64,000 nt of DNA from Venatoribacter cucullus (lineage in GTDB: Bacteria; Pseudomonadota; Gammaproteobacteria; Pseudomonadales; Oceanobacteraceae): positions 1,302,001 to 1,366,000 of the forward strand of contig NZ_CP046056.1 of the NCBI RefSeq assembly GCF_016132445.1. Direction: 5' to 3'. Shown here piece after piece: positions 44,714-57,622 of this stretch. A program made the translations under genes and the position numbers. The notes under the pieces were generated by a model. It made no database searches. It saw only the letters and a program-made list of their open reading frames with translations, and was not told the DNA's origin. How positions within the stretch are numbered: the stretch's first letter is position 1; each line of letters begins with the position of its first letter.

Positions 44714-45831
44714 TGCGTTTCTCCCGGTTGGTCGTCATTGCCGGTGTGTTCGATAACACCGCCTCCCAGGCATATATCATCCAGATAAAACACCACGGAC
44801 TGACCGGGGGTAATGGCGCGTTGCGGCTGGTCAAAGGTAACCCGATAGCCGCCTTCAGGTAGGGCTTCGACCAGACAGGGCTGGTCATCCTGACGGTAAC
44901 GGACTTTGGCGGTGCAGCGCAGCGGCAACGCCGGCTCGTCGTTGACCCAGAAAATCTGGCTGGCGGTCAGCCACTCTTTAAACAGCAGCGGGTGATTTTT
45001 GCCCTGTACGGCAATAAGAATATTGCGCTCCAGATCTTTGCCGGCGACAAACCAGGGGTTATCGGAATAACCGGATAAACCACCAATGCCCAGGCCTTGC
45101 CGTTGCCCCAGCGTGTGGTACATCAGGCCCTGATGCTCACCGATAACGTCACCGCTGTCGGTTTCAATTACACCGGGCTGGGCGGGCAGGTATTGCTTGA
45201 GGAAGTCACGGAAACGGCGCTCGCCGATAAAGCAAATACCGGTGGAGTCCTTTTTGGTGGCGGTGACCAGCCCTTGCTGTTCGGCGATGCGGCGCACTTC
45301 GGGCTTTTCAAGCTCACCGACCGGGAACAGGGTTTGGGCGATTTCGTTGCCACCCACGGCGTGCAGGAAGTAGCTTTGATCTTTGTTCGGATCCAGACCT
45401 TTCAGCAGCAGCGTCTGGCCATCGTTATCGCGGCGACGGACATAATGACCGGTGGCGATCAGGTCGGCCCCAAGCACTTTGGCGTATTCGAGGAAGGCTT
45501 TGAATTTGATTTCGCGGTTACACAGAATATCCGGGTTGGGCGTACGTCCGGCTTTGTATTCGGCCAGAAAGTATTCAAAGACGTTATCCCAGTATTCGGC
45601 CGCAAAGTTAGCCTGATGCAGTTTGATACCGAGCTTGTCGCACACCTGCTGAGCATCGGCCAGATCTTCCTTGGCGGTACAGTATTCCGTGCCGTCGTCT
45701 TCGTCCCAGTTCTTCATAAACAGGCCTTCGACCTGATAGCCCTGTTGCATTAACAGATAGGCCGATACGGAAGAATCGACGCCGCCGGACATGCCGACGA
45801 TGACTTTGGTTTCAGCAGGGGTTTTCATCAT
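44710..45831 (-). CDS. mnmA: tRNA-specific 2-thiouridylase MnmA
   Basis: Adds sulfur to wobble uridine 34 of Lys, Glu and Gln tRNAs. The 373 residues have the ATP-pyrophosphatase P-loop S-G-G-V-D-S-S at 15-21. The catalytic cysteines are Cys104 (I-L-C-N) and Cys200 (T-G-I-C-F-I-G-E-R). G-H-Y near 128 and the G-L-G-I-G-G-L motif later fit. It overlaps the Nudix gene upstream and hflD downstream by 4 bp each, giving the chain nudJ-mnmA-hflD-dusA, whose mnmA and dusA members modify tRNA. Confidence 0.96.
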   Translation of the reverse strand: MMKTPAETKVIVGMSGGVDSSVSAYLLMQQGYQVEGLFMKNWDEDDGTEYCTAKEDLADAQQVCDKLGIKLHQANFAAEYWDNVFEYFLAEYKAGRTPNPDILCNREIKFKAFLEYAKVLGADLIATGHYVRRRDNDGQTLLLKGLDPNKDQSYFLHAVGGNEIAQTLFPVGELEKPEVRRIAEQQGLVTATKKDSTGICFIGERRFRDFLKQYLPAQPGVIETDSGDVIGEHQGLMYHTLGQRQGLGIGGLSGYSDNPWFVAGKDLERNILIAVQGKNHPLLFKEWLTASQIFWVNDEPALPLRCTAKVRYRQDDQPCLVEALPEGGYRVTFDQPQRAITPGQSVVFYLDDICLGGGVIEHTGNDDQPGETQ

Positions 45832-46280
45832 GGGTGCTCAACAATAATGTCCAGCGGAAAGCGTTTGCCGGCCATGTAATCTTTAACACAGGTCAGCACC
45901 ATCGGGCTGCGCAACTGTGTGCTTTGTTCCAGTTCGGTCAGGGTCATCCAGCGCGGGCCAATAATGCCATCATCCAGCGTGGCGTTGGCTATCTGGCGGA
46001 TGGCACGGGCCTGCAGGCAATAACGGTGGTAGGTAACACCATTGGCCGGGGCGGTGTAGGTGTACAGGCCAACCAGTGCGACCGGTTCGACTTCCCAGCC
46101 GGTTTCTTCCAGCGTTTCACGGCGGGCGGCGTCAACAATGCTTTCGTTGGCTTCGATATGCCCGGCCGGCTGATTGAGCACCGGTGTGCTGCCATGAGCG
46201 AGTTCTTCGACCATCAGAAAACGGCCGTTGTGTTCAACCACGGTGGCGACGGTAGCATGGGGTGTCCAGCGTTCAGACAT
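45828..46280 (-). CDS. nudJ: Nudix hydrolase, NudJ type
   Basis: A 150-residue phosphohydrolase of the NudJ (YmfB) type, which acts on thiamine pyrophosphate precursors and nucleotides in E. coli. The Nudix box runs G40-H-I-E-A-N-E-S to R-E-T-L-E-E-T-G at about 40-61 with all metal-binding Glu residues. The N-terminus ([11 protein letters not shown]) matches NudJ. The nudJ-mnmA-hflD gene order is shared with E. coli, which supports the symbol. Confidence 0.9.
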   Translation of the reverse strand: MSERWTPHATVATVVEHNGRFLMVEELAHGSTPVLNQPAGHIEANESIVDAARRETLEETGWEVEPVALVGLYTYTAPANGVTYHRYCLQARAIRQIANATLDDGIIGPRWMTLTELEQSTQLRSPMVLTCVKDYMAGKRFPLDIIVEHP

Positions 46281-46340
46281 GACAGTTCCGGTGTAAGACG
46301 AAGGGCGTGAGTTTACCTGAAAGCAGGGCGTTGGCTCAAA

Positions 46341-46985
46341 TTAACGCGACCGGCGGGAATGGCTGTGCCGGCCTTTGGTGTTGGTTTTGGCCGCCGTTTG
46401 GCGCGGGCGGCCGGGCAAGGCCTTCGGGCTTGCCGCCGGTATGTGAATTTCCAGCTGGCGATATTCACCCGGTTGCAGATTATCCAGCGTCCAGGGGCCT
46501 ATCTGTGCCCGCACCAGCCGAAGGGTTGGATGGCCGATATGAGCGGTCATCCGGCGTACCTGCCGGTTACGGCCTTCTTTAATACGGATTTCCAGCCAGC
46601 TGGTGATGTCATTGTTGCGTTGACGGATCGGTGGGTTGCGTGGCCACAGACTGGGCTCCGGTTCCAGTCGGCGCACCTGGGCCGGTCGGGTCGGGCCATC
46701 ATTTAAGGTAATACCGTCGCGCAGTGCCTGCAGAGCCGGCTCGTCCGGAATGCCTTCTACCTGAACCCAGTAGGTTTTTTCCATTTTATGCCGCGGGTCG
46801 GCGATCTGGGCTTGTAACCGGCCGTCATCGGTCAGCAGCAGCAATCCTTCTGAGTCATAGTCCAGCCGACCGGCCGGATAGACGCCAGGCAGGTCAATAC
46901 AGGCCTTTAATGTGCAGCGTCCGGATGAGTCACTAAACTGTGACAAAACGTTAAAAGGTTTATTCAGCAGAATCAGCTTGGCCAT
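46341..46985 (-). CDS. rluE: 23S rRNA pseudouridine synthase RluE
   Basis: Converts uridine 2457 of 23S rRNA to pseudouridine in E. coli. The 214 residues start [17 protein letters not shown]. The catalytic Asp42 is in [11 protein letters not shown], and the [19 protein letters not shown] motif follows near 145-165. There is no S4 domain at the N-terminus, as in RluE. The basic Arg/Lys/Ser tail is longer than in E. coli. It diverges from icd. Confidence 0.93.
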   Translation of the reverse strand: MAKLILLNKPFNVLSQFSDSSGRCTLKACIDLPGVYPAGRLDYDSEGLLLLTDDGRLQAQIADPRHKMEKTYWVQVEGIPDEPALQALRDGITLNDGPTRPAQVRRLEPEPSLWPRNPPIRQRNNDITSWLEIRIKEGRNRQVRRMTAHIGHPTLRLVRAQIGPWTLDNLQPGEYRQLEIHIPAASPKALPGRPRQTAAKTNTKGRHSHSRRSR

Positions 46986-47020
46986 GGATTTGGGCTGGAT
47001 ACTCCGGAGGAAAAAAACGG

Positions 47021-47083
47021 TTTTGTAAGAAAACTACTAATTCTTTTGTCTAGCTTGCTTTTTTTGTAGAAAAACTACAAATT
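47021..47083. promoter_or_regulatory. Two tandem palindromic operators upstream of icd
   Basis: Two 22-bp direct repeats start 41 bp apart and agree at 19 positions. The second contains a perfect palindrome TTTGTAG-AAAAA-CTACAAA (47063-47081), and the first is a degraded version. Spacing of about four helical turns puts both on one DNA face. The TGTA-7-TACA shape resembles sites of RpiR-family carbon regulators (HexR/RccR), which is inference. Confidence 0.65.
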
Positions 47084-47184
47084 ACCGCCGCCAGCTCCAA
47101 CAAGGGCGGCACCAGAATTGGCGGAGGCAACCTCCGCGCTGTACCGCAAAGCAGGTGCAGCACCCGACAGGCCGGTGAGTTTAG

Positions 47185-49491
<2,307 letters not shown>

Positions 49492-49503
49492 TTAACAGCG
49501 CGG

Positions 49504-49541
49504 AAAAAGCCCGGCAGGTGAATACTTGCCGGGCTTTTTTT
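49504..49541. terminator. Bidirectional terminator between icd and cspD
   Basis: A long stem AAAAAGCCCGGCA/TGCCGGGCTTTTT with a loop of about ten nt, followed by many T residues on the plus strand and A on the other side, lies between convergent genes. Confidence 0.92.
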
Positions 49542-49588
49542 GTTTTTTGCTTACTGCCTGCGTGAGCCTGGTCGGGTGACCTGCCTGC

Positions 49589-49810
49589 TCAGAGCTGCGG
49601 TGTGCTGTCCAGGGCGCGGATATTGACGGCATGAATACCTTTCTCGCCGGGCTTGGTTTCAAACTGTACGGTCTGGCCAGCCTTCAGGGTGCGGTAGCCA
49701 TCCATCTGAATGGTGGAGTAGTGCGCGAATAAATCTTCATTACTGTCATCGGCCAGGATAAAACCGTAACCTTTGGCGTTGTTAAACCACTTTACTTTCC
49801 CTGTTTTCAT
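49589..49810 (-). CDS. cspD: Cold-shock-like protein CspD
   Basis: A 73-residue single cold-shock domain. RNP1 is K-G-Y-G-F-I (13-18) and RNP2 is D-L-F-A-H-Y. I used the ATG at 49810, with GGAGGT 8 nt upstream; the longer frame would place that site inside the gene. The divergent position next to clpS-clpA is the diagnostic CspD location. CspD in E. coli is induced in stationary phase and inhibits replication by binding single-stranded DNA. Confidence 0.92.
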   Translation of the reverse strand: MKTGKVKWFNNAKGYGFILADDSNEDLFAHYSTIQMDGYRTLKAGQTVQFETKPGEKGIHAVNIRALDSTPQL

Positions 49811-50042
49811 ACGGATAACCTCCATTAACTGCGTATCTGCATATCAGAGCGAACAGTTCGTCTCTGTGAACGGGTTAATCCGTAACCTACGCCCAGAAAA
49901 AGACAGCGTCAAGCACCCGGTTTTAATAATGGCGGATTCTGTCAATGGGTTTTTTGTAACGGTTTTGTCATCCGGGTTCAGGGTGGAGCCCCTGCGTGCT
50001 GGCGGGTATCATGCACACATCTTTTTATTCTGTTGGTTCCTT

Positions 50043-50402
50043 ATGCCTCAGCACTCCAAAACTCAACTAGACTTACAAAACAGCGCCGAAGACAACGGAC
50101 AGGATGGCGGGCTGGCACTGGATACCGCTAAGCCGGAATTAAAGCGTCCGTCCATGTACGCTGTGGTTATGCTGAATGATGACTATACGCCGATGGAGTT
50201 TGTGGTAGAGGTGTTACAGGGTTATTTCGCCAAGACTCCAGAGCAGGCCACCCGCATTATGCTGGCGGTGCATCACGAAGGCAGTGCCGTTTGTGCGGTA
50301 TACACCCGCGATATTGCTGAAACTAAAGCAGCGCTGGTGAATCAATACGCGAGAGACTGTCAGCATCCGCTGACCTGTGAAATTGTTCCGTCCGAAGACT
50401 GA
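50043..50402 (+). CDS. clpS: ClpA adaptor ClpS
   Basis: Adaptor that hands N-degron substrates to ClpAP. The 119 residues start at the ATG at 50043 (M-P-Q-H-S-K). A flexible N-terminal tail of about 38 residues is followed by the binding domain: [13 protein letters not shown] binds the N-terminal residue, and [13 protein letters not shown] follows. It is next to clpA, and the transferases Bpt and Aat that create such N-degrons are only a few kb away, so the whole N-end-rule route is clustered. Confidence 0.95.
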   Translation: MPQHSKTQLDLQNSAEDNGQDGGLALDTAKPELKRPSMYAVVMLNDDYTPMEFVVEVLQGYFAKTPEQATRIMLAVHHEGSAVCAVYTRDIAETKAALVNQYARDCQHPLTCEIVPSED

Positions 50403-50417
50403 GGGTTAGGAGGCATT

Positions 50418-52676
50418 ATGCTGAACCGCGAGTTAGAGCAGACCCTGAATGAAGCATTCCGTGATGCCCGCAGTAAGCGTCATGAGTTTATGACGGTTGA
50501 ACATCTGCTGCTGGCCTTACTGGACAACCCTGCGGCAACTTCGGTATTGCATGCCTGTGGGGCGGATATCGAGCGCCTGCGCAAAGATCTGAAAGAATTT
50601 GTCGACTCCACCACACCGCTGATCCCGGAACATGACGGCGAGCGCGAAACCCAGCCGACGCTGGGCTTTCAGCGTGTGCTGCAGCGGGCAGTATTCCATG
50701 TGCAGTCGTCCGGCAAAGCGGAAGTAACCGGTGCCAACGTGCTGGTGGCGATTTTCTCTGAACAGGAAAGCCAGGCGGTTTACTTCCTGAAACAGCAGAA
50801 CGTGGCCCGAATTGATGTTGTGAATTACATCTCACACGGTATTTCCAAGGTATCCGGCCCGGAAGAGTCCGCAGACTCCATGTCGGAACATTCTGACGAT
50901 GAGGGCGGCAGCACTTCCCGCAGCGCCCTGGAAGGCTATGCCACCAACCTTAACCGGCTGGCGCGGGAAGGTAAGATTGACCCGCTGATTGGCCGTGATT
51001 ATGAAGTCAGTCGCCTGGTGCAGACACTGGCGCGCCGGCGTAAAAATAACCCACTGCTGGTGGGCGATTCCGGTGTTGGCAAAACCGCCATTGTTGAAGG
51101 TCTGGCCAAGCGTATTGTGGACCACGACGTGCCGGAGGTTATTGCCGATGCGGTGGTGTACAGCCTGGATATGGGCGCACTGCTGGCCGGTACCAAATAC
51201 CGGGGTGATTTTGAAAAACGCTTAAAAGCACTGCTGGCTGAGCTGAAAAAACAGCCGCACGGCATTCTGTTTATCGATGAGATTCACACCATTATCGGTG
51301 CCGGTGCCGCCTCCGGTGGGGTGATGGATGCCAGCAATCTGCTGAAGCCACTGCTCAGTTCCGGCGAAATCCGCTGCGTGGGTTCCACCACCTTTACTGA
51401 ATATCGCGGTATTTTTGAAAAAGACAGCGCCTTAACCCGTCGTTTCCAGAAAATCGATGTGGCCCAGCCATCGGTGGAAGACACCTACAAAATCCTGAAA
51501 GGCCTGAAGTCACGCTTCGAAGAGCATCATGGTATCCGCTACACCGACAAAGCCCTGAAAGCGGCCGCCGAGTTATCTGAACGCTACATTACTGACCGTA
51601 ACCTGCCCGATAAAGCCATTGATGTCATCGATGAAGTCGGTGCCATGCAGCATCTGTTGCCGGTTAACAAGCGTAAGAAAGTGATTAATGTGGCCGAAAT
51701 TGAGCAGGTGGTGGCATCCATTGCCCGCATTCCGCCAAAAACCGTATCGGCTTCGGACAAAGAGTTGTTGTTTAAGCTGGAAGACAAATTATCCATGGTG
51801 GTGTTTGGTCAGGATGAAGCCATTCAGACGCTGTCCACCGCCATTAAAATGGCCCGTGCCGGGTTAACCTCACCGCAGAAACCCGTGGGTTCCTTCCTGT
51901 TTGCCGGCCCGACCGGGGTGGGTAAAACCGAAGTTTCCCGCCAGCTGGCGGCCGTGATGGGTATGGAACTGATCCGCTTTGATATGTCGGAATACATGGA
52001 GCGGCATACGGTATCGCGCTTAATCGGTGCGCCACCGGGCTATGTCGGTTTTGATCAGGGTGGTCTGCTGACCGAAGCGGTCAACAAAAATCCGCATTGC
52101 GTGTTGCTGTTGGATGAAATCGAAAAAGCGCATCCGGAAGTATTTAATATTCTGTTGCAGGTGATGGATCACGGTACGTTAACGGATAACAACGGCCGCA
52201 AAACCGACTTCCGTAATGTGATTCTGATTATGACCACCAACGCCGGTGCCGAGCAGATGAGTCGTGCCAGTATTGGCTTTACGCATCAGGATCACAGCAG
52301 CGATGGAGCAGAAGCGCTGAAGAAAATCTTTACGCCGGAGTTCCGCAACCGTATCGACAGCATTGTGCAGTTTGCGCCCTTGTCACGGGATACCATTCTG
52401 CACGTGGTGGATAAGTTCCTGGCCGAACTGCAGGGGCAGCTGGACGAAAAACGGGTGCTGCTGAACGTCAGTGAGGATGCACGCCGCTGGCTGGCCGAGC
52501 ACGGCTATGACGAAAAAATGGGCGCTCGTCCCATGGCTCGTCTGGTACAGGATAAAATCAAAAAACCGCTGGCCGAAAAGATTCTGTTCGGCGAGCTCAG
52601 TCAGGGCGGGGAAGTGGATATTCTTGCGGAAGAGGGCGAGCTGGTGCTGGCGGTGCCCGAAGAAGTACCGGCCTGA
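50418..52676 (+). CDS. clpA: ATP-dependent Clp protease ATP-binding subunit ClpA
   Basis: Double AAA+ unfoldase working with ClpP. The 752 residues have an N-domain (1-145). D1 has Walker A G-D-S-G-V-G-K-T near 216, and D2 has Walker A G-P-T-G-V-G-K-T near 497. The ClpP-contact loop is I-G-F (A-S-I-G-F-T) in D2. It lacks the ClpB middle coiled coil, as expected. A GGAGG site precedes the ATG 15 bp after clpS. It converges on infA with a short inverted repeat (CCGGGCA/TGCCCGG) in the gap. Confidence 0.97.
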   Translation: MLNRELEQTLNEAFRDARSKRHEFMTVEHLLLALLDNPAATSVLHACGADIERLRKDLKEFVDSTTPLIPEHDGERETQPTLGFQRVLQRAVFHVQSSGKAEVTGANVLVAIFSEQESQAVYFLKQQNVARIDVVNYISHGISKVSGPEESADSMSEHSDDEGGSTSRSALEGYATNLNRLAREGKIDPLIGRDYEVSRLVQTLARRRKNNPLLVGDSGVGKTAIVEGLAKRIVDHDVPEVIADAVVYSLDMGALLAGTKYRGDFEKRLKALLAELKKQPHGILFIDEIHTIIGAGAASGGVMDASNLLKPLLSSGEIRCVGSTTFTEYRGIFEKDSALTRRFQKIDVAQPSVEDTYKILKGLKSRFEEHHGIRYTDKALKAAAELSERYITDRNLPDKAIDVIDEVGAMQHLLPVNKRKKVINVAEIEQVVASIARIPPKTVSASDKELLFKLEDKLSMVVFGQDEAIQTLSTAIKMARAGLTSPQKPVGSFLFAGPTGVGKTEVSRQLAAVMGMELIRFDMSEYMERHTVSRLIGAPPGYVGFDQGGLLTEAVNKNPHCVLLLDEIEKAHPEVFNILLQVMDHGTLTDNNGRKTDFRNVILIMTTNAGAEQMSRASIGFTHQDHSSDGAEALKKIFTPEFRNRIDSIVQFAPLSRDTILHVVDKFLAELQGQLDEKRVLLNVSEDARRWLAEHGYDEKMGARPMARLVQDKIKKPLAEKILFGELSQGGEVDILAEEGELVLAVPEEVPA

Positions 52677-52704
52677 GGTCGGTACCCATCCGGGCAGGCT
52701 GGCA

Positions 52705-52923
52705 TCAGCGTGCCCGGTAAGTAATCCGGCCTTTGCTCAGGTCGTAGGGGGTTAATTCCACCTTAACCTTGTCGCCGGTCAGAATGCGGATGTAGTTCTT
52801 ACGCATCTTGCCGGAAATATGAGCCGTTACTACGTGCCCATTTTCCAGTTTTACCCGGAACATCGTATTAGGAAGGGTATCAATTACCTCACCTTCCATT
52901 TCAATGTGATCATCTTTTGCCAT
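52705..52923 (-). CDS. infA: Translation initiation factor IF-1
   Basis: A 72-residue OB-fold protein that occupies the ribosomal A site during initiation. The [13 protein letters not shown] start and the [11 protein letters not shown] final segment match IF-1 closely. It lies downstream of aat and bpt on the minus strand with a 77-bp gap after bpt, so it probably also has its own promoter. Confidence 0.98.
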   Translation of the reverse strand: MAKDDHIEMEGEVIDTLPNTMFRVKLENGHVVTAHISGKMRKNYIRILTGDKVKVELTPYDLSKGRITYRAR

Positions 52924-53000
52924 TCGTCACCTGTGTAGACCTTGCACAATGCGCGCGCATTCTGCACTAATTCGACACAATAAGCAAAGCAGTGGGCTGT

Positions 53001-53714
53001 TCATTCCGTCAGTGGCTGCCAATAATGGCCGTTCCAGGCTTCCAGTGGGCTGAAATTCGCTTTGTAATCCATTTTGCGGCTGCCTTCTACGTAGTAACCC
53101 AGGTAGTTGTATGGCAACAACAAACCCTGGGCCAGCTGATTCAGGCAGAGAATCATAAAGGTGCCCAGTGAGCGTTTTTCCTCTTCCGGGGCATAAAAAC
53201 AATAGACCGACGACACCCCGTCCAGTAGCAGATCAAACACCATGCAGGCCACCAGCTCGCCGTCACGATGCGCCAGCAGGAAGCGGCTGGTGCCAAAATC
53301 GCTGAGCAGGAAATCGGCAAACTGTTCACGGCTGGCCGGGTACATATCACCGTCGGCATGGCGGGTATTAATGTAGCGTTCAAATAAGGCGTAGCAGCCG
53401 GCTTCGGCTTGCATCGGTTTGGCCACGCTCAGGCGCAGATCCTGATTACGGCGCAGAATCCGGCGCTGGTTGCGGCTGGCTTTGAAATCACTCAGGCGCA
53501 GCCGTACCGACTGGCAGGCGCTGCAGCCGGGGCAATCGGGCCGGTACAGCAGGCGGCCGCTGCGGCGGAACCCATTCAGGCTGAGCAGGGTCAGAGACTG
53601 CTGATCCAGCTCTTCACCCGGATCCACATAAGTACTGCGGGCGTCACGATCATTCAGATAGCTGCAGGAATGGGTGTCGGTGGGCTGAAACAGCCGGAAG
53701 GTGCGGGAGTGCAT
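53001..53714 (-). CDS. bpt: Aspartate/glutamate leucyltransferase Bpt
   Basis: Transfers leucine from tRNA to proteins with N-terminal Asp or Glu, making them ClpS-ClpAP substrates. The 237 residues include the N-terminal Cys motif C-S-Y-L and C-P-G-C-S-A-C-Q-S (near 58-67), and the Y-Y-V-E-G-S-R-K-M-D-Y-K segment toward the C-terminus. The start overlaps the aat stop by 1 bp (TAATG). Bacteria with both Aat and Bpt can degrade a wider range of N-degrons than E. coli. Confidence 0.94.
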   Translation of the reverse strand: MHSRTFRLFQPTDTHSCSYLNDRDARSTYVDPGEELDQQSLTLLSLNGFRRSGRLLYRPDCPGCSACQSVRLRLSDFKASRNQRRILRRNQDLRLSVAKPMQAEAGCYALFERYINTRHADGDMYPASREQFADFLLSDFGTSRFLLAHRDGELVACMVFDLLLDGVSSVYCFYAPEEEKRSLGTFMILCLNQLAQGLLLPYNYLGYYVEGSRKMDYKANFSPLEAWNGHYWQPLTE

Positions 53715-54403
53715 TAACAGAATCCGGGCAGTGGGGGCAAAGTGGGTGTGTTGGTATGGTCCGTAAGATGCTGCTCAAAGGCGTCGCGGCCGAGTTCGAT
53801 AATGCCAAAGCGGGCCAGGTGGTCGGTTTTCATCTGGCAATCAATCAGTTCGATACCCTGACCAAACAGCAACGGTGCAAGCCTTGCAAAGGCAAACTGT
53901 GAAGCCCCGGAACGATGTGAAAACATCGACTCGCCAAAGAAAACCGAACCAATCTGCAGGCCATAAAAACCGCCGCACAACTCGCCGTTTTCATCCCAGA
54001 CTTCGGCACTTAATGCGCGGCCGGCATGATGCAGGCGGGTGTAGGCGCTGATCATCTGCGGGTTAATCCAGACCCCGTTGGTGGCGGAACGGGGGGCTGA
54101 ACAGGCCCGCATCACCCGCTCAAAAGCCATATTGGTGGTCAGCTGCCAGGGATTTTTCAATAATTTGCGTACGGAGCGCGGAATACGGAAGCTGGCGGGG
54201 GTGATGACTGCTCTTGGTGCCGGCGACCACCACAGCCGCACATCGTCGGGATCGTGCCAGGGGAAAATACCCGCCCTATAAGCGGTGTCGAGCCAGAGCG
54301 GCGACATGCCGCCGCCGGCTGCCAGTAAACCATTGGGGTCGGACAGCGCTTTGCGCGGTGACGGGAACTCAGGAACGCCGTTTTCGTCAAGCCAATCAAT
54401 CAT
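53714..54403 (-). CDS. aat: Leucyl/phenylalanyl-tRNA-protein transferase Aat
   Basis: Adds Leu or Phe from tRNA to N-terminal Lys or Arg, marking proteins for ClpAPS. The 229 residues show the F-P-W-H-D-P-D-D-V-R-L-W-W-S-P-A-P-R motif (about 49-66). They also have T-N-G-V-W-I-N-P-Q-M and the G-G-F-Y-G-L-Q-I-G region with F-F-G-E-S-M-F-S. First gene of the aat-bpt pair, divergent from ftsK across 51 bp. The trxB gene that separates aat from ftsK in Pseudomonas is missing. Confidence 0.96.
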   Translation of the reverse strand: MIDWLDENGVPEFPSPRKALSDPNGLLAAGGGMSPLWLDTAYRAGIFPWHDPDDVRLWWSPAPRAVITPASFRIPRSVRKLLKNPWQLTTNMAFERVMRACSAPRSATNGVWINPQMISAYTRLHHAGRALSAEVWDENGELCGGFYGLQIGSVFFGESMFSHRSGASQFAFARLAPLLFGQGIELIDCQMKTDHLARFGIIELGRDAFEQHLTDHTNTPTLPPLPGFC

Positions 54404-54454
54404 GTAAAACCCGTGGTAGACTGCGCTATCCGGTCATATTTGCAGGAATAAGAG

Positions 54455-56965
54455 TTGTCAAAGGATACGTCTGAAGTGGATTTTCAGCCAGCAGGTCATG
54501 CCAGTGTTGCGTCCGGCAACAGCTGGAGCCGCCGCCATGATGCGGTATTTTTAGCGCTATTACTGGCCAGCTTATTGTTGTTGCTGGCCCTGTTCACCTA
54601 TTCGCCGCTGGATCAGGCCTGGTCCGTCAGCGGCGATACGCCGGCCCGCAACGCTGCCGGCAAAGTCGGCGCTTTGCTGGCCGATGTTCTGTTTCATGCC
54701 TTTGGTTATCTGGCCTTTGCTATCCCGCTGCTGGTTATGACCAAGCTGGTGTTGTTGTTCCGCAAAACCGCGCCCACAGACGGCTGGTTCTGGCTGACCC
54801 GAAGCTTTGGTTTGCTGTTATCGCTGTCGATGCTCTGTGCGTTGGCTGAAATGAGTATCTGGCACGGTGAGCAACTGCCGGCCGGTGCCGGTGGCATTCT
54901 CGGACAGTCACTGGCGGCAGTGCTGTTGCCGCTGTTCAGCTTTGCCGGCACGGCGGTGGTGGTGGCGGCCTCCCTGGCGCTGGGGCTGATGCTGTATCTC
55001 GAATTTTCCTGGCTGCAACTGTTCGATCGTCTGGGCGGCTGGTTGCTGCAGCGCTTGCAGAAACAACCGCAGGCGGCAGCCGATAAACCGGCTGCAGCAC
55101 CGGTAACCGGGGCTGAATATGATGAACCGGCGCAGCTGAGTGCTCTGGTGGTGGAAAAACCCGCCCGTACAGGCTTGTTCAGTCGTCGCACCAGTAGCCG
55201 TGCCGAACCTTCGTTGGGGGATGGCACTGCGGAGGAAGGGGGTAGCGAACCGCCGCTGCTGCTGGATACGCTGTCGGTGGATGATGATGATCGCAACGAC
55301 AATGACGAACTGCTGCCCTGGGATGATGAACCGGTTGTCACACAGACCAGCAGAAAACCACGCGCAGCGGTTGCTGCCGAGCCGCTGGCGGTACCGATTC
55401 AGCCGCTGGAAAAACGCGAAAGTAAACCCAGCGAGCGGGCACAGCGGGATTTGCAGGGCAGTTTGTTTAAAGGTGATCAGCCGTTGCCTTCCATTGCGTT
55501 GCTGGATCCGCCACGTGCTGATCAGAAGGCCGGTTTTTCCGCTGAGCGCCTGCAGGAATTATCGCGTCTGCTGGTACAGAAACTGGCCGATTTCGGGGTC
55601 AAAATTGAAGTCACCGCCGTTGCCCCAGGCCCGGTAATCACCCGCTTTGAAATTCAGCCGGCGCCGGGGGTGAAAGCCAGCAAAATTTCCAATCTGGCCC
55701 GCGATCTGGCCCGTTCCATGGCCATGCTCAGCGTGCGCGTGGTGGAGGTTATTCCGGGTAAATCGGTGATGGGTATCGAAGTGCCGAACGAAGACCGTGC
55801 TGTTGTCTCGCTGTCGGAAGTGCTGGCCTCGGAAGAATATGATCGCTCCAAATCGCCGCTGACGCTGGCACTGGGGCACGATATCGGCGGCAATCCGGTG
55901 ATTACCGATCTGGCCAAAATGCCGCACCTGCTGGTAGCCGGTACCACTGGCTCCGGTAAATCCGTGGGTGTAAACGCCATGCTGCTGAGCCTGTTGTTTA
56001 AATCCACACCGGATGAGCTGCGCCTGATTCTGGTCGACCCGAAAATGCTCGAACTTTCCGTTTATGAAGGCATTCCGCATCTGCTGACGCCGGTGGTTAC
56101 CGACATGAAAGAAGCCAGCAATGCGCTGCGCTGGTCGGTAGCGGAAATGGAACGGCGCTATATGCTGATGGCGGCACTGGGCGTGCGCAACATTGCCGGC
56201 TACAACAAAAAAGTGCGCGATGCCATTGAGGCCGGTCAGCCCATTGTTGACCCGTTGTGGAAAATTGAGCAGTCCTTTGAAACCCAGCCGCCATTGCTGC
56301 AGCCGTTGCCTTATATCGTCATCGTTATCGATGAGTTTGCCGACATGATGATGATGGTGGGCAAAAAGGTAGAAGAGCTGATTGCCCGTATTGCCCAGAA
56401 GGCGCGGGCTTCCGGTATTCACATGATTCTGGCTACTCAGCGCCCCTCGGTGGATGTGATTACCGGTCTGATTAAAGCCAATATTCCGACCCGTATTTCG
56501 TTTCAGGTGTCGTCCAAAATTGACTCCCGCACCATTCTGGATCAGGGCGGTGCCGAGCAGCTGCTGGGCCACGGCGATATGCTCTATATGCCCCCTGGCC
56601 ATGCCGTGCCTGAACGTGTACACGGTGCTTTTGTGGACGATGATGAAGTGCACCGCCTGGTAGCGGAATGGAAGCAGCGCGGGGCGCCGGACTACATTGA
56701 AGAAATTACCCGGCACGACGATGAAGGTGGCGGCGGTGCCGGCGGTGATCTGGGCGATGGTGAGCAGGATGAACTCTACGATCTGGCCGTGGCCTTTGTC
56801 ACCGAAAGCGGTAAATGCTCCATTTCTTCCGTACAGCGCAAATTACGCATCGGCTATAATCGCGCCGCGCGACTGGTCGAAACCATGGAAGCCGCCGGTG
56901 TGGTTTCCTCCCCGGCGCACAATGGTTCCCGCGAAGTGCTGGCCGGCTCACCACCCGAATACTAA
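54455..56965 (+). CDS. ftsK: DNA translocase FtsK
   Basis: Septal membrane protein that pumps the chromosome terminus and triggers XerCD resolution at dif. The 836 residues start at TTG (54455), with AGGA upstream, since no ATG fits. There are about four to five membrane helices before residue 190. A Pro/Ser/Asp-rich linker (about 205-340) is much shorter than in E. coli. The motor follows with Walker A G-T-T-G-S-G-K-S at 496-503. A C-terminal gamma winged helix (near 770-835) recognises KOPS-type sequences. It leads the ftsK-lolA-rarA-crcB run. Confidence 0.95.
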   Translation: MSKDTSEVDFQPAGHASVASGNSWSRRHDAVFLALLLASLLLLLALFTYSPLDQAWSVSGDTPARNAAGKVGALLADVLFHAFGYLAFAIPLLVMTKLVLLFRKTAPTDGWFWLTRSFGLLLSLSMLCALAEMSIWHGEQLPAGAGGILGQSLAAVLLPLFSFAGTAVVVAASLALGLMLYLEFSWLQLFDRLGGWLLQRLQKQPQAAADKPAAAPVTGAEYDEPAQLSALVVEKPARTGLFSRRTSSRAEPSLGDGTAEEGGSEPPLLLDTLSVDDDDRNDNDELLPWDDEPVVTQTSRKPRAAVAAEPLAVPIQPLEKRESKPSERAQRDLQGSLFKGDQPLPSIALLDPPRADQKAGFSAERLQELSRLLVQKLADFGVKIEVTAVAPGPVITRFEIQPAPGVKASKISNLARDLARSMAMLSVRVVEVIPGKSVMGIEVPNEDRAVVSLSEVLASEEYDRSKSPLTLALGHDIGGNPVITDLAKMPHLLVAGTTGSGKSVGVNAMLLSLLFKSTPDELRLILVDPKMLELSVYEGIPHLLTPVVTDMKEASNALRWSVAEMERRYMLMAALGVRNIAGYNKKVRDAIEAGQPIVDPLWKIEQSFETQPPLLQPLPYIVIVIDEFADMMMMVGKKVEELIARIAQKARASGIHMILATQRPSVDVITGLIKANIPTRISFQVSSKIDSRTILDQGGAEQLLGHGDMLYMPPGHAVPERVHGAFVDDDEVHRLVAEWKQRGAPDYIEEITRHDDEGGGGAGGDLGDGEQDELYDLAVAFVTESGKCSISSVQRKLRIGYNRAARLVETMEAAGVVSSPAHNGSREVLAGSPPEY

Positions 56966-56980
56966 ACAGAGGTTGTTATT

Positions 56981-57622
56981 GTGAAAATCCGCAGTCTGAT
57001 GGTCCGTTTTGCCTTATTAACCGGACTGTTGAGTCTGGCCTTGTCAGCACAGGCTGATGCGCTGGCTAATTTTCTGGCCCGGCTGCAGCAATTGCAGTCA
57101 CTGGAGGCTGACTTTACTCAGGTTACCCGTGACAACGCTGGCCGTACCCTGCAGCAGCTGAATGGCACCTTAACCGTGGCTAAGCCTGGCAAAATGCGCT
57201 GGCAAACGGCGGCTCCATATGAGCAGCTGGTGGTGTCGGACGGTGAACTGGTGTGGATTTACGATATGGATCTGGAGCAGGTCACCATCCGTAATATGGA
57301 TCTGCGGGTACAGGAAACACCGGCGCTGCTGCTCAGTGGCGACAGTGCGCAGGTGGGGCAGAATTTTACCGTGGCCGAAAGCCTGCAGGGTGATTTCAGC
57401 CGTTATCAGTTAACCCCGAAAGACCGCAGCCAGTTGTTTGAAAAACTGGAATTTCAGTACCAGCAGCAACAGCTGGAAAGTATGCGTATTTACGATGCAG
57501 CCGGTCAGATTACGGAAATTGTGTTTGCCCGGATAAAAACCAATAAGCCCACCGATCATCAGGCCTTTATTTTTGATGTGCCGGAAGGCGTGGACGTGAT
57601 CGACGGACGTCATGAACTCTGA
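56981..57622 (+). CDS. lolA: Outer-membrane lipoprotein carrier LolA
   Basis: Periplasmic chaperone that takes lipoproteins from the Lol ABC complex to the outer membrane. The 213-residue precursor starts at GTG with a Sec signal (cleavage after A-Q-A at about 25). The mature part has L-A-N-F-L-A-R-L-Q-Q-L, F-T-Q-V and the P-G-K-M-R-W segment with the Trp conserved in LolA. It is followed by rarA with an 11-bp overlap. Its partner permease and ATPase genes are at the start of this window. Confidence 0.95.
   Translation: MKIRSLMVRFALLTGLLSLALSAQADALANFLARLQQLQSLEADFTQVTRDNAGRTLQQLNGTLTVAKPGKMRWQTAAPYEQLVVSDGELVWIYDMDLEQVTIRNMDLRVQETPALLLSGDSAQVGQNFTVAESLQGDFSRYQLTPKDRSQLFEKLEFQYQQQQLESMRIYDAAGQITEIVFARIKTNKPTDHQAFIFDVPEGVDVIDGRHEL

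Noticed and set aside
52690-52717. Inverted repeat CCGGGCA/TGCCCGG between clpA and infA
   Set aside because: The 14-nt loop, lack of a T-run and overlap with the infA stop codon make a terminator call unsafe.
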